A DNA stretch of 64,000 nt from Schaalia cardiffensis. Lineage in GTDB: Bacteria > Actinomycetota > Actinomycetes > Actinomycetales > Actinomycetaceae. The stretch is from the NCBI RefSeq assembly GCF_016405145.1, contig NZ_JAEKIA010000003.1:144147-208146 (forward strand), in the 5' to 3' direction. Shown piece by piece: positions 46,101 to 53,180 of this stretch. Under the pieces are notes generated by a model. The model worked only from the letters and a program-made list of their open reading frames with translations. It did not search any database and was not told the origin of the DNA. The translations under genes and the position numbers were made by a program. Numbering within the stretch: the first letter of the stretch is position 1; each line of letters opens with the position of its first letter.

Positions 46101-46335
46101 CCGTCGAGCCTCCTGCAAGGATCTCGCCGAGACGATCGGAGGCGCCGGGGGCGGCGCTGAGCAGCTCGAGGGCGATGGGGGAGAGGAGCTTCGTGGCCGA
46201 GTCGAAGGCCATGCGGATCTGTTCGCCCTGGTGGGGCAGGGCGAGGGATTCGTCGAGGGCGCGTCGCCAGGCCGAGCCCTGTCCTCCGAAGAGGAGCACG
46301 TAGCGGGGGTCGAGGCTGTTGAGAATCGAAGTCAT
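37159..46335 (-). CDS. fas: Type I fatty acid synthase, single 3058-residue chain
   Basis: A complete bacterial FAS-I making fatty acids from acetyl- and malonyl-CoA. Domains in order: acyltransferase (GHSQG, 121-125), enoyl reductase starting near 393 (SPILLPGMTPTTVSP), hot-dog dehydratase near 1185 (FANVSGDFNPIH), malonyl/palmitoyl transferase (GHSLGEYNAL, near 1408), an Ala/Pro/Glu-rich linker (about 1700-1760), ACP (LTNGVSSKRNQLLMDM near 1800, with the phosphopantetheine Ser in VSS), ketoreductase (VTGAAPKSIAAAV near 2105, Tyr in GAYAEAKASF near 2273) and ketosynthase (Cys in GACATAAVS near 2704; His in SKHDTSTKAND and TGHAKGGAAL near 2855 and 2900). Length agrees with mycobacterial FAS-I (about 3070). 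No frameshift is seen. Confidence 0.98.
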   Translation of the reverse strand: MTSILNSLDPRYVLLFGGQGSAWRRALDESLALPHQGEQIRMAFDSATKLLSPIALELLSAAPGASDRLGEILAGGSTDSESDSDPAVSGPGILLAQLGALIDLDAAGLDLHEHRPQAILGHSQGLLGARLATAFIDEDEQASHEVIALAVLIGSAAQKVSRRIGATPRRSTTPMLAVRGLDSTLVSSLIEKIDDVSVAVVNGPDALVLSGLPKALDEARQALEKSAAAKNEELEERLHGGSPLSLSFDALPVAAPFHSELLNPALALVDEWVERINAAGKTIDAAAAHDLAARILVHPGDWAGEISALLERGTRVLLDLGPTAMVGRLSAPLLAGTSAQVVDASTRAARTALDVPGSHLDEPVSWESFAPRLVRLPDGRRLVDTAFTRLTGKSPILLPGMTPTTVSPEIVAAAANAGHWAEMAGGGQYSEEVFTENRTGLEALLEPGRTAGFNTMFFDRFMWNLQFGVTKIVPKARRAGSPIDAVTIAAGIPEAEEARELIAQLRADGFEYLCLKPGTVEQIHQALNIAEENPEVQLILQVEDGHSGGHHSWENLDDLLLATYAQIRATPNVVLAVGGGIGRPEDAVSYITGEWSRAHGRPLMPVDAVLVGTAAMATLEARTSPQVKRLLVETPGVDGDGWVGRGKVRGGMTSGVSHLDADMHEIENSSAAASRLIHELGGDLEKIEARRDEVIGALAKTAKPYFGDLEDMTYAQWASRVVELSFPYADWTWADRVLDLFHRIEARLSPLDHGEFETLFADVDAIEDAPAALERLLEAYPQALSATVAPSDAEWFPSLCRKHHKPMPFVPALDADLARWWGTDTLWQAQDPRFDADSVRIIPGPRSVAGITRVDEPIGELFGRFENALVDALAEAGAPETEVWSRFHDAADLESFVREVPFIQWAGTLVANPAKTMPVQTTISVDDKGLASIEVTCETAWDGLGEEAPHAVRRIDIPILTSEACRTGGVPVVDMERLSISAYDLLAGAAGVGTVTVNGDRIDAMPAVEAGEGFGLVRDSFTLSADLGPAHGAVTGAALRAELTQIVPDALVGPCWPAIYTALGSAIHDGVPVIEGLVNAVHLDHTIRFDAELPAPGSRIEVEGRCAELSESSAGRVVRVELELFFEGVRFARLTERFAIRGRVASTQPPSGAPSISSDIGLADTPRSFIRRATIIAPADMTAFANVSGDFNPIHTSAAAAGLSGLSAPLVHGMWLSACAQHLIEAEGASPLDAPARDSVIRSIPTPHLEIEAWSYQMHGMVNLRDRVEITIERVGRAGGRLLLEATCRVNGDVVSIGTALVKAPASAYVYPGQGIQRQGMGMESMTPAIREVWERADRATRERLGFSIRAIVADNPTQIRIGSQVLRHPEGVLNLTQFTQVALATLAYAQTADLEAQGAFVEGSYYAGHSLGEYNALAACAEIFPFEKVLEIVYQRGSAMHNLVERDAQGRSNYRMGALRPNQFGVTDEGVRAYVESVAEKTGEFLQIVNYNLAGSQYAIAGTIAGLDALAADADERAAEFGGRRPFMLIPGIDVPFHSIKLRAGVAPFRERLEALIPEDVDLEALEGRYIPNLVARPFEVSREFAESILEVVPSESVQALLADWEGARADRARTARTLLVELLAWQFASPVRWIETQDLLLNAGRLGVERIIEIGLGTAPTLANLASKTLSMPAYAGRTVEVFNLERDSARILATDTVSAPVDAEAPAPASEASAPDSSAEASCAPSAPATAEAPAPAAPGAALETKAEAPTAGAVDAAQVPDMPLSASEAVKILLAHGTKIRVEQIDASDTIDSLTNGVSSKRNQLLMDMAAELSIPSIEGGAEAPMSALMASIDQAAPTYAAFGPVLSEAISSRLRVLLGGAGLKAAHVSKRVTGHWQLGQGWAQRVNARILLDTREGDSVRGGALASLPAAPASASEVDALVDAAVGAEASALGIAIAAPGAAGGASGELVDSAALTALTERILGSDGLLATQARSLLAALGHEEAEAPSAGEDLSALAAAVDTELGVRWLDSVRPAFTPERAVLFDDRWALAREDLARAAAGEFDVCALSLHAFRAGGSDLADLANWYAKHAEGDKRLAFERIAQAALEEADDEFAGDIALVTGAAPKSIAAAVVERLLAGGASVIMTSSRINDARLAFAKELYRAHASIGAKLWLVPANMASLRDIDALTEWISSDYSETSGASSTLVKPALLPTLLIPFAAPPVSGTLGSDPHGAMAQERLLLWSVERTIAKLATLDASTAIDHRLHVLLPGSPNRGIFGGDGAYAEAKASFDTICTKWSNERGWPERVTLAHPRIGWVKGTTLMGGNDLLVPAAEAAGVHVYTSEEIATSLVELLSHKTREEAALAPVDMDLTGGLSDAGLDLPALAAERARAAANLAPASKDAKATLSALPNLVTPVLADRLEWNEVEAGLDEQIVIVGVGEVSAWGSGRTRHEAEHSSADVELSAAGVLELAWMMGLVHWADSPAPGWYDSEDKPVEEAAVYKRFHDEVVARCGIRPLDDDGFLIEGGSDDAATVFLASDQEFTVDSQEDAQAYFAADPARTKVMHDESSGEWKVRKLAGSAIRVPRRATLTRSVAGQIPADFDPAKWGIPASMIEALDRIAVWNLVTAVDAFVSAGFTPMELLQAVHPADVSSTQGTGIGGMESLRKVFLSRFLGEDRPQDILQEALPNVVAAHTMQSYIGGYGQMIHPVGACATAAVSIEEACDKIALGKSDFVVAGGIDDIGVESLTGFGDMNATAESAALYARGISPRRFSRAGDRRRAGFLEAAGGGTVLLTRASIAADMGLPVLGVIAYARSFADGAHTSIPAPGIGAMAAARGGVDSGYARALARLGLSADDVAVVSKHDTSTKANDPNEAELHATLSRALGRTPGNPLHVISQKTITGHAKGGAALFQTAGLTEVFRDQQIPGNAALDCLDPQMRKFAPLVWLRTPLNLEATPVRAGVLTSLGFGHVSALVALAHPSAFETRLAAERGEDAAAAWREAASRRLREGRARLEGAMIGREPLFEPIEGRRLPESQAHAVEEALLLDPDARLGASGVYGTRA

Positions 46336-46387
46336 CGAGAAGTCCGTTCCTTGAGGATCGTGGGAGTGAGTGGTCGAGGGGCGCCCG

Positions 46388-48130
46388 TCACATTGGCGCG
46401 TTGTCGTGGATTCGGGGGGAGTTGATGTTGCGCCGCTTGCGGGCGAGGACTCGAAGCGAGCGCGAGATCGCTTCTCGGGTCCGTCCGGGTTCGATGAGGC
46501 CGTCGAGTTGGCCCCCGTGCAGGGAGAGGTTCGGGTTGACCGCGGTCTGCTCGTAGAGGCGCTGATAGTGGGCGCGCTGCTCGGCGACGTCGCGGCCTTG
46601 CGCTCCGGCCTCGGCGAGCTGGCGGCGGAACACGATGTCGACCGCGCCCTCGGAACCCATGACTGCGATCTGCGAGGCCGGCCAGGAGAAGTTGACGTCC
46701 GCGCCGAGCGACTTGGAGCCCATGACGATGTAGGCGCCTCCGAATGCCTTACGGATGATGACCGTCACGAGGGGGACGGTCGCGTTCGCATAGGCGGTGA
46801 TGAGTTTTGCGCCTCGGCGGATGATTCCGGCTCGCTCCTGTTCAGAGCCGGGACGGTAGCCGGGCACATCGACGAGGGTGACGACCGGCAGGCCGAAGGC
46901 GTCGCAGAACTGGACGAACCTGGCGGCCTTCTCGGAGGCGTCCACGTCGAGGGTGCCCGCATCGGCGAGGGGCTGGGAGGCGACGACTCCGGCGGGGCGG
47001 CCTTCGAAGCTTGCGAAGCCGATGAGGACCGAGGGCGCGAAAAGGGGCTGCACCTCCAAGAACTCCTCGTTATCGGCGATCGCCTCAATGACCTCCACCA
47101 TGTCGTAGGCCTGCTTGGGGGATTCGGGAACGAGCTCTCCGACGCGCCTTGCATTCTGGGGTTCGCTCAGCGCCGGATCGTAGGCGAAAAGCGGTGGCTC
47201 CTCTTCGCAATTCGAGGGGAAGTAGGACAGGAGGGTCCTGGCGTAGTCCAGGGCTTCCTCCTCGTCCTCGGCGAGGAAGTGGGCGACCCCGGAGATGGAG
47301 TTATGCAGGTCGCCGCCTCCGAGATCTTCTGCGGCGATCTCCTCACCCGTCGCGGCCTTCACGACCGAGGGGCCCGTGACGAACATGTAGGAGGATTTGC
47401 GCGTCATGATGATGAAGTCCGTAAGCGCGGGCCCGTAAACGGCGCCCCCGGCGCAGGGGCCGAGGATCACGGAGATCTGCGGGACGACCCCTGAGCATTC
47501 GCTCGTCTTTTTGAAGATCCGCCCGTATTGGGCGAGGGCGGTTACGCCCTCTTGGATGCGGGCACCGCCTGAGTCGAGGAGGGCGATGATTGGGATGCGC
47601 AGGGAGAGCGCGCGGTCCATGAGGTGGAGGATCTTGTCGCCCTCCACTTCGCCGAGTGTTCCGCCCATGATGGAGAAGTCTTGGGCGTAGACGGCGACTG
47701 GTCGGCCGTCGATACTGCCTAGGCCGGTGATGACGGCGGAGCCGAGTGAACCCTTCGTCATGTCTCCGCCTGCGAAGCGGTTGAGTTCGGCGAAGCTGTT
47801 CTCGTCGAGGAGCTCGGCGATGCGCTCCCGGGCGGTTCGACGCCCGTGGGGGTGTTGGCGCGAGCGTGCGCGTTCTTCTGCGGCGTCGACGATCTCGCGG
47901 TTGCGTTCGATGAAGTTTTGCCTCGACACGGCGACCGTTTCGGGGGCGCTGTCCGATGCGGGGGCCTGGAGGGGGTGAAGCATAGGGGTCTGGGCGACCT
48001 GGGCGGTCTGGGCGTCCTGGGGGGCGCTTGCCTGGGCGGCTGTGTCCACAGTGGCCTCGACTGGCTTATCTGTCGCCTGGGTGGGCTCATCCGCCGGGGA
48101 GCTGTTCGATGCGGGAATCTCGGGGCTCAT
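46388..48130 (-). CDS. accD: Acyl-CoA carboxylase beta (carboxyltransferase) subunit
   Basis: 580 residues. It transfers carboxyl from biotin to acetyl- or propionyl-CoA. Two crotonase-like halves: the first with QDFSIMGGTLGEVEGDKI and LLDSGGARIQEGV, the second with VDVPGYRPGSEQERAGIIRRGAKL and RKAFGGAYIVMGSK, both oxyanion glycine pairs present. The first about 65 residues are an Ala/Gln/Pro-rich extension. Start overlaps the accBC stop (ATGA). 52 nt ahead of fas; the location suggests acetyl-CoA to malonyl-CoA for Fas. Confidence 0.95.
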   Translation of the reverse strand: MSPEIPASNSSPADEPTQATDKPVEATVDTAAQASAPQDAQTAQVAQTPMLHPLQAPASDSAPETVAVSRQNFIERNREIVDAAEERARSRQHPHGRRTARERIAELLDENSFAELNRFAGGDMTKGSLGSAVITGLGSIDGRPVAVYAQDFSIMGGTLGEVEGDKILHLMDRALSLRIPIIALLDSGGARIQEGVTALAQYGRIFKKTSECSGVVPQISVILGPCAGGAVYGPALTDFIIMTRKSSYMFVTGPSVVKAATGEEIAAEDLGGGDLHNSISGVAHFLAEDEEEALDYARTLLSYFPSNCEEEPPLFAYDPALSEPQNARRVGELVPESPKQAYDMVEVIEAIADNEEFLEVQPLFAPSVLIGFASFEGRPAGVVASQPLADAGTLDVDASEKAARFVQFCDAFGLPVVTLVDVPGYRPGSEQERAGIIRRGAKLITAYANATVPLVTVIIRKAFGGAYIVMGSKSLGADVNFSWPASQIAVMGSEGAVDIVFRRQLAEAGAQGRDVAEQRAHYQRLYEQTAVNPNLSLHGGQLDGLIEPGRTREAISRSLRVLARKRRNINSPRIHDNAPM

Positions 48131-50058
48131 TGCGCCTCCTCGATGGGGTTGATGGAGACCATGAGGTCTCCTGCTTTCACGGTGTCCCCGGGCTTGACGT
48201 GAATGTCGACGATCTGTCCGGCCTCATGGGCGAGGATCGGTTTTTCCATCTTCATGGACTCGAGGACGAGGACGAGGTCGCCTGCTGCGACTTTCTGGCC
48301 GGGCAAGGCGAGGACGCGCACGACGGTCGCCTGGATCGGGGCGCGAAGGGAGGGGCCCGATGCGGTGTGGGCTTGGGCTTTTCGGGCGCCGCGGCCCCGC
48401 AGGAGTTGGCGCCTCGTGGGCTGTTCGCCTGAGTCCGCAGTGGCCGTGCCTCTGGGGCCTGCGAAGAATCCGCTCGGCACTTTGAGGACCGCGCGGCGAC
48501 CATCGATCTCGATCGTGAAGGACTGCATTTCCTCGACCGGAACTTCGCCTCTGTCGCTGCGCGTCCCGGGTTCTTGGCAGAGCCCTTCTTTCACTTCGTC
48601 GAGGATGCGCAGGTCCTCGAACCACTTCGTGTACACGGCGAAGTCGCTTCTCGTCTTCGGCCAGCGCTTCCAATGCGCGGGCGCGTCCTCGTCTTGAGAG
48701 GAGGCGGAGCTATTCGTGCCCTTCGCGCGCGGAGAGTCGGGTCCGCAGAAGTCGGGGTGGGTGAGGATGTGTGTGAGCATCGGCGCGCTGGTCGGCAGGC
48801 CCTCGACTGTGAATTCGTCGATCGCCCGCAGTAGGCGGGCCAGGGCGAGGGAACGGTTCGGGCCGGTGACGATGAGTTTCGCGATGAGGGAGTCGTAGTC
48901 CGAACCGATCGAGTCTCCTGTACGCACGAAGGAATCGACGCGCACCCCGGGGCCGCCGGGCCAGGTGATTGAACGGATCCTCCCGGTCGCGGGCATAAGA
49001 TCATCCGCCGGGTTCTCAGAGGTGATGCGCACTTCGATGGAATGGCCGCGCGAGTGGGTCGGCTCGGACAAGGGTTGGCCAGAAGCGATGCGGAGCTGTT
49101 CGGCGACGAGGTCGAGGCCGCTGACCTCTTCGGAGACGGTGTGTTCAACTTGGAGGCGAGGATTCACTTCGAGGAAGTAGATATGCGAATCGGCGGAGAC
49201 GAGGAACTCGCAGGTGCCGACGCCCGTGTAGTCGATCGCTTCGAAGAGGGCGCGAGAGTAGTTCTCGAGGGCTTCTTCCACGCCGACGGGAAGGTGGGGC
49301 GCGGGAGCCTCTTCGATGATTTTCTGGTTGCGCCGCTGGACCGAGCAGTCCCGCGTCGAGACGACGCGGAAGTTGAGGTGAGTGTCTCTGGCGCACTGGG
49401 TTTCCACATGGCGGGCCCCAAGGACCATCTTCTCCAGGAAGCATTCCTTCAACGCGGAGTCTTCGAGCCCTTGGAAATGCCTGCGGACATCCTCGTCGTT
49501 GTCGAAGCGGGTGATCCCGCGCCCGCCGCCCGCGTCCGCGCGTTTGATGAGGACGGGGTAGCCGTGGCGTCGGGCGAATTGAAGGGTCGCGCCGAGTCCT
49601 TCTGAAACCTTCGCCGGGAGGGGCCCTCCGGGGATCACGGGGACTTTCGAGGAGGCGGCGATTGAGCGGGCGGAGATCTTGTTGCCCAGGGCTCGAATCG
49701 CGCTGGCCTTCGGGCCGACCCAGGTCAGGCCCGCTTTGTGGACTGCGGAGGCGAATTCGGGGTCTTCGGAGAGGAAGCCGTAGCCGGGGTGGATGGCGTC
49801 CGCGCCGGTCTTCTTCGCGGCTTGGAGGATCGCGTTGGCCGAGAGGTAGGTGTCCGCCGGGGCGCTGCCGCCCAGGGCGTAGGCCTCGTCTGCGAGGTCG
49901 CAGGCTTGAGAGCGCATGTCCTGGTCCGAGTACACGGCGACTGTGGTGATGCCGAGTTCGCGTACGGTGCGGATGACTCTGACCGCGACTTCGCCGCGGT
50001 TCGCGATGAGGAGCTTGTGGATCGGCTTGGGACCCCTACGGGTACGGAAGATGCTCAT
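48127..50058 (-). CDS. accA: Acyl-CoA carboxylase alpha subunit (biotin carboxylase plus BCCP)
   Basis: 643 residues. An ATP-grasp biotin carboxylase (KLLIANRGEVAVRVIRT at the start; KRADAGGGRGI, FLEVNPRLQVEHTVSE) is joined to a C-terminal biotin carrier domain with the biotin-lysine in LESMKMEKPILAHEAGQ (near 605). Between them, about residues 440-560 are a linker with Ser/Asp-rich parts. Start ATG 50058 overlaps the birA stop by 4 nt. It is the likely BirA substrate and partner of the AccD encoded next. The accA name follows actinobacterial usage. Confidence 0.95.
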   Translation of the reverse strand: MSIFRTRRGPKPIHKLLIANRGEVAVRVIRTVRELGITTVAVYSDQDMRSQACDLADEAYALGGSAPADTYLSANAILQAAKKTGADAIHPGYGFLSEDPEFASAVHKAGLTWVGPKASAIRALGNKISARSIAASSKVPVIPGGPLPAKVSEGLGATLQFARRHGYPVLIKRADAGGGRGITRFDNDEDVRRHFQGLEDSALKECFLEKMVLGARHVETQCARDTHLNFRVVSTRDCSVQRRNQKIIEEAPAPHLPVGVEEALENYSRALFEAIDYTGVGTCEFLVSADSHIYFLEVNPRLQVEHTVSEEVSGLDLVAEQLRIASGQPLSEPTHSRGHSIEVRITSENPADDLMPATGRIRSITWPGGPGVRVDSFVRTGDSIGSDYDSLIAKLIVTGPNRSLALARLLRAIDEFTVEGLPTSAPMLTHILTHPDFCGPDSPRAKGTNSSASSQDEDAPAHWKRWPKTRSDFAVYTKWFEDLRILDEVKEGLCQEPGTRSDRGEVPVEEMQSFTIEIDGRRAVLKVPSGFFAGPRGTATADSGEQPTRRQLLRGRGARKAQAHTASGPSLRAPIQATVVRVLALPGQKVAAGDLVLVLESMKMEKPILAHEAGQIVDIHVKPGDTVKAGDLMVSINPIEEAQ

Positions 50059-50810
50059 GCGCGTTCTCCTTGACGGGCTGTGGGAAGGTCGACGTCGCCG
50101 ACGCTGAGGCTGAAGGATTGTCCGGACTCGTCGACTGCTTCGAGCGCCCCGTCTTCGCTGATGCCGATGGGCGTGAGGGTGCGCGCCTCGGAGCCGGGCA
50201 GGCGGACGCTCGTCGTTTCACCGAGTCCGTGCAGGTGGGAGAGGTAGTCGGAGCGCCATTCGCTCTGAGTCTGCGCGAGTCGCCTGTCGAGGGCGGCGAG
50301 GATGTGCGCGAGAAGGGATTCGCGGACGGTGGATGCGGATTCGCCTTCTTCCAGGGGGATTGCGCCCGCAATGGGGCCCGCCCCTTCGGGAACAATGCCG
50401 ATGTTCACTCCAATGCCCACGCCGACTCGGTGGTGTGCGGCGATGGTGTCGATGTGTTCGCACAGGATCCCGCAGACTTTGCGCCCCTCAAGGAGGACGT
50501 CATTGGGCCATTTGAGGCCAGGGGTGAGGCCGCGGGCTTCGAGGGTGTCGCACACGGCGAGGCCTGCGAGGAGTGTCGCCCAGGGAAGATCCGCATCATT
50601 GACGCGAATGAGGGTGGCGAGCAGGAGGGAGGAGCCTGAATCGTCGAGCCATTCGCGTCCGCTGCGTCCGCGTCCGGCGTTCTGGTGCTCAGCGAGGACG
50701 CTCGTGAAATCCGGCATAGCGGTGTCCTCGCGGGCTGCTCTGGCCAGCTCGCTCAGCGCGGAGTCGACGCATGTGAAGCGTCGGATTTCGGGCGAGGATC
50801 CACTGCTCAT
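50055..50810 (-). CDS. birA: Biotin-[acetyl-CoA carboxylase] ligase BirA
   Basis: 251 residues. Makes biotinyl-AMP and attaches biotin to the lysine of AccBC. Visible: EHQNAGRGRSGREW (biotin/ATP loop), GLKWPNDVLLEGRKVCGIL and GVGIGVNIG; a C-terminal SH3-like domain follows. There is no N-terminal DNA-binding domain, so it is a class I ligase and cannot regulate directly. ATG 50810 is chosen over TTG 50828; TGAGAG lies upstream. First gene of the leftward biotin/fatty-acid series. Confidence 0.95.
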   Translation of the reverse strand: MSSGSSPEIRRFTCVDSALSELARAAREDTAMPDFTSVLAEHQNAGRGRSGREWLDDSGSSLLLATLIRVNDADLPWATLLAGLAVCDTLEARGLTPGLKWPNDVLLEGRKVCGILCEHIDTIAAHHRVGVGIGVNIGIVPEGAGPIAGAIPLEEGESASTVRESLLAHILAALDRRLAQTQSEWRSDYLSHLHGLGETTSVRLPGSEARTLTPIGISEDGALEAVDESGQSFSLSVGDVDLPTARQGERA

Positions 50811-50843
50811 GACTCTCAGCGTGCTCAAGCGTGAGCGTGGATG

Positions 50844-50883
50844 CGAATACGTTCGTGTATATTCGGCGAAATCTTGCTGAAAA
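50844..50883 (-). promoter_or_regulatory. birA operon promoter with CGAATA-N10-TATTCG operator
   Basis: On the minus strand TTTTCA (50883-50878), 16-nt spacer, TATACA (50861-50856). A perfect inverted repeat CGAATA (50844-50849) / TATTCG (50860-50865) overlaps the -10, a candidate repressor site for biotin or acyl-CoA control of the whole birA-acc-fas series. Confidence 0.55.
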
Positions 50884-51014
50884 GTCGTGGTTTTTCACCA
50901 CTCGCGCAGGGGGTGGTGTTCATCCTTGCAAGCTGGCGGAAGACGCGGCTTCTCTTCGTAGAATCCCGTGCGACAGGGGCTACGCGGGTTTCCTCTGTGA
51001 AGGGGCTGGTGTCC

Positions 51015-51056
51015 TCTTCGGAGGGCCTGCGCCCGTCTTCGGAAAGCCTGCGCCCG
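51015..51056. repeat. Tandem repeat, 21 bp x 2
   Basis: TCTTCGGAGGGCCTGCGCCCG (51015-51035, one base over a core of CTTCGGA and GCCTGCGCCCG) and a copy at 51036-51056 with two changes. In the 308-nt gap between birA and the restriction gene, which holds no other gene. Confidence 0.85.
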
Positions 51057-51118
51057 GGCGCTCGCAGGACCGGATTGAGTGGACCCGAGCCTGAGAGCGC
51101 GTGGTTCGGGTCGGGGAT

Positions 51119-52009
51119 TCAGTTGCCCGAGGCCTCGAGGCCGCGGGGGCAACGCTTGATCATGCGGATTCTTGCGTAATCGTCGAGGTCCTGGCAAAAC
51201 TCCTCGAGGGTGTTCATCGTGAAAAGCCCATCTATTTCGCCGCTCTCCCACAGTGACCAGATCCGACGGAGATCCGCTAAACGGCCCTTCCATCCGATGC
51301 CGTCAACGACGGCAAGCACGATCTGATTGCCTGTTCGGGCATCCGCCATTTCTTCGATTTCACGCACAGCATCAGTGAGCTTGGATCCTGTGGAGTCGAA
51401 AGCTTTTGCAGCAACAGCGATGACACAGCCGCGTCCGCCACCGGGGACTGCGAGATCGGCTGGGGCGCTGCGACCAGTTCTCCCCTCGAAACGGGTGCGC
51501 ACCTCGTAGGGAAGAGACAGATCCCCTGCAATGGCTTCGATCTGGTCTTCGACTCTGCGCCCGGACTCACCGGCCTGGACGGCGGAATGCCTCGTTGTCG
51601 CCCTGGCGTTGAGAATATCGGCGAAGGTATACGTTCTTCTGAGTTGGCTGTTGACAAGCCTGATGAGATCGAAATCCTGATCAAAGGAATCGACCAGCTC
51701 CTTCGGCTTTTCGCGCGCGACTTTGGAAGGGGATCCCACGCCGAACCAATGCCGGACCTGATTCTTCAGTTTCTCTCTGCTCAGCCCGACAATGAGAGCA
51801 AGGATGCCCGCATCATTCGGGTGGGTGTGGATCCACTGACTGAGAGAATCCCGATCGATCACGGGCAATTCTTCAAGGGAAGCGACTGCCGCCGCGATCT
51901 GGGTGCTCTGGGCAGTGGCGTGCGTTGGGTCCGACCAGCTGGAAAGCCGACTGAGTGACGAGACATATGTGTCGAAGGGGATGGGGTCCACTGTCGTTCT
52001 TCCCTTCAA
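51119..52009 (-). CDS. Type II restriction endonuclease, DpnII/MboI-like
   Basis: 296 residues. The C-terminal half resembles DpnII-type endonucleases: EDQIEAIAG, then ADLAVPGGGRGCVIAVAAKAF...STGSKLTDAVREIEEM and VVDGIGWKGRLADLRRIWSLW. A PD-(D/E)xK core is suggested by the ADLAVP Asp and the Lys of VAAK, but the usual Glu before that Lys is Ala here. It partners the adjacent methyltransferase, with a 4-nt ATGA overlap. The N-terminal half (residues 1-110) is unassigned. Recognition sequence cannot be read; GATC is possible from the family. It separates birA from the downstream TetR, as an inserted cassette would. Confidence 0.7.
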   Translation of the reverse strand: MKGRTTVDPIPFDTYVSSLSRLSSWSDPTHATAQSTQIAAAVASLEELPVIDRDSLSQWIHTHPNDAGILALIVGLSREKLKNQVRHWFGVGSPSKVAREKPKELVDSFDQDFDLIRLVNSQLRRTYTFADILNARATTRHSAVQAGESGRRVEDQIEAIAGDLSLPYEVRTRFEGRTGRSAPADLAVPGGGRGCVIAVAAKAFDSTGSKLTDAVREIEEMADARTGNQIVLAVVDGIGWKGRLADLRRIWSLWESGEIDGLFTMNTLEEFCQDLDDYARIRMIKRCPRGLEASGN

Positions 52010-53067
52010 TCGCCGATGAGGATGTACTCGACGGCCTCACGCCGGTTGGCGTTCTGGTGGGTTCCCATGTGATACCGGTGGGGGATCGTTAAAACCTCCG
52101 GCTTGGAGCCTTTCGTGTCCGTCATGATGCTGATGAGTGTGCGGAGATCAGGTACGGCGTTCGACCCGTAGGACAGAACGAGTGTCGAATCGGAGAACTG
52201 GTCGAAAAGCTCGGCAAGAGCAGCGGTGATTGTCAGTTTGGAGCCGAATGCCGTCGGACGCTTCTCGAGTTTGTGGGTTCGAGTGTTCTCCATGATCGCG
52301 GCGGTTCCGTTCTGCCAGTAGTCAGACAGTCCTTCGAGGAACCAATAGCGCTTGATGTAGTCGTTGTCATCCCTGGGGGGAGCGTAAGGGGGATCGAGGT
52401 AGACGACATCCGCATGTCCAGCTGCGCTCAGGGCGTCGCTTTGGAATGAATGACAGGGGCGTGCTGAGAAAACGGCGCGATTCCAGTCATGAGCGCAGGT
52501 GATGAACTGTTCGCGCAAGGGGGTGTGGAGTTGGGGGCGTCCATCGTCATAGCGGAGGCCGGTGACTGTGAAGATGCCTCGCGGCTGCTTTCGTGCTGCC
52601 GCAAGAACCAGGGCCGAGATCGCCAAGTCTTTCTTCGCAGAGGGCAGGCAATCGATGTGGGACCAGGCGGAGTCGAGGAAGCGCAGATCTTCGGAGGTGA
52701 AGAAACGACCCTCGTATGTGCGAGAGATGAAGTCTCTTCGATCGCGGTTGACTCCCGAGGAGATCATTGTGATCTCCTGATCGGAAAGAGTGTCGTTCTG
52801 ATTGACGCATGCTGCGCTTGTGAGGGTGACGGGGAAATGCAAGTAGTCGCTTGAAGTCACTGAGTAGCCCAGCGATTTCAGCAAGTAGGAGACGACGCCC
52901 GAGCCGGAGAAGGGGTCGATTGCAGTCGAGGCATTGAGCTGGGTGAAAACATCCGCAAGAGCGGGAAGAAGCCGATACTTCGACCCCATGTATCGCAGTC
53001 GTGGGTATAGGGAAACCTGCTCAAGGGGATCGATGCCCGAGTCGATCCTGAGTGCTGCTTCCGTCAT
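52006..53067 (-). CDS. DNA adenine-N6 methyltransferase, D12 class
   Basis: 353 residues from ATG 53067. S-adenosylmethionine motif DPFSGSGVVSYL follows the N-terminal RLRYMGSKYRLLPAL, and the catalytic motif is DPPY (VVYLDPPYAPP). This order (FxGxG before DPPY) is the alpha/D12 class that includes Dam and M.DpnII. It protects host DNA from the adjacent endonuclease. Start choice: TACAGT ends 7 nt before ATG 53067 with no Shine-Dalgarno, suggesting a leaderless transcript; ATG 53091 and TTG 53097 are in-frame alternatives. Confidence 0.88.
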   Translation of the reverse strand: MTEAALRIDSGIDPLEQVSLYPRLRYMGSKYRLLPALADVFTQLNASTAIDPFSGSGVVSYLLKSLGYSVTSSDYLHFPVTLTSAACVNQNDTLSDQEITMISSGVNRDRRDFISRTYEGRFFTSEDLRFLDSAWSHIDCLPSAKKDLAISALVLAAARKQPRGIFTVTGLRYDDGRPQLHTPLREQFITCAHDWNRAVFSARPCHSFQSDALSAAGHADVVYLDPPYAPPRDDNDYIKRYWFLEGLSDYWQNGTAAIMENTRTHKLEKRPTAFGSKLTITAALAELFDQFSDSTLVLSYGSNAVPDLRTLISIMTDTKGSKPEVLTIPHRYHMGTHQNANRREAVEYILIGD

Positions 53068-53180
53068 GGGCTCTACTGTACGTGTCGGCATGTGCAAGTG
53101 AGGACGCCGACCTGGGGGGCACTGTCGGTTTCGTGGGCTTTCTGCTCAGTCGCAGGCCCGTGTTTCCCGCGTGTTGGTAT

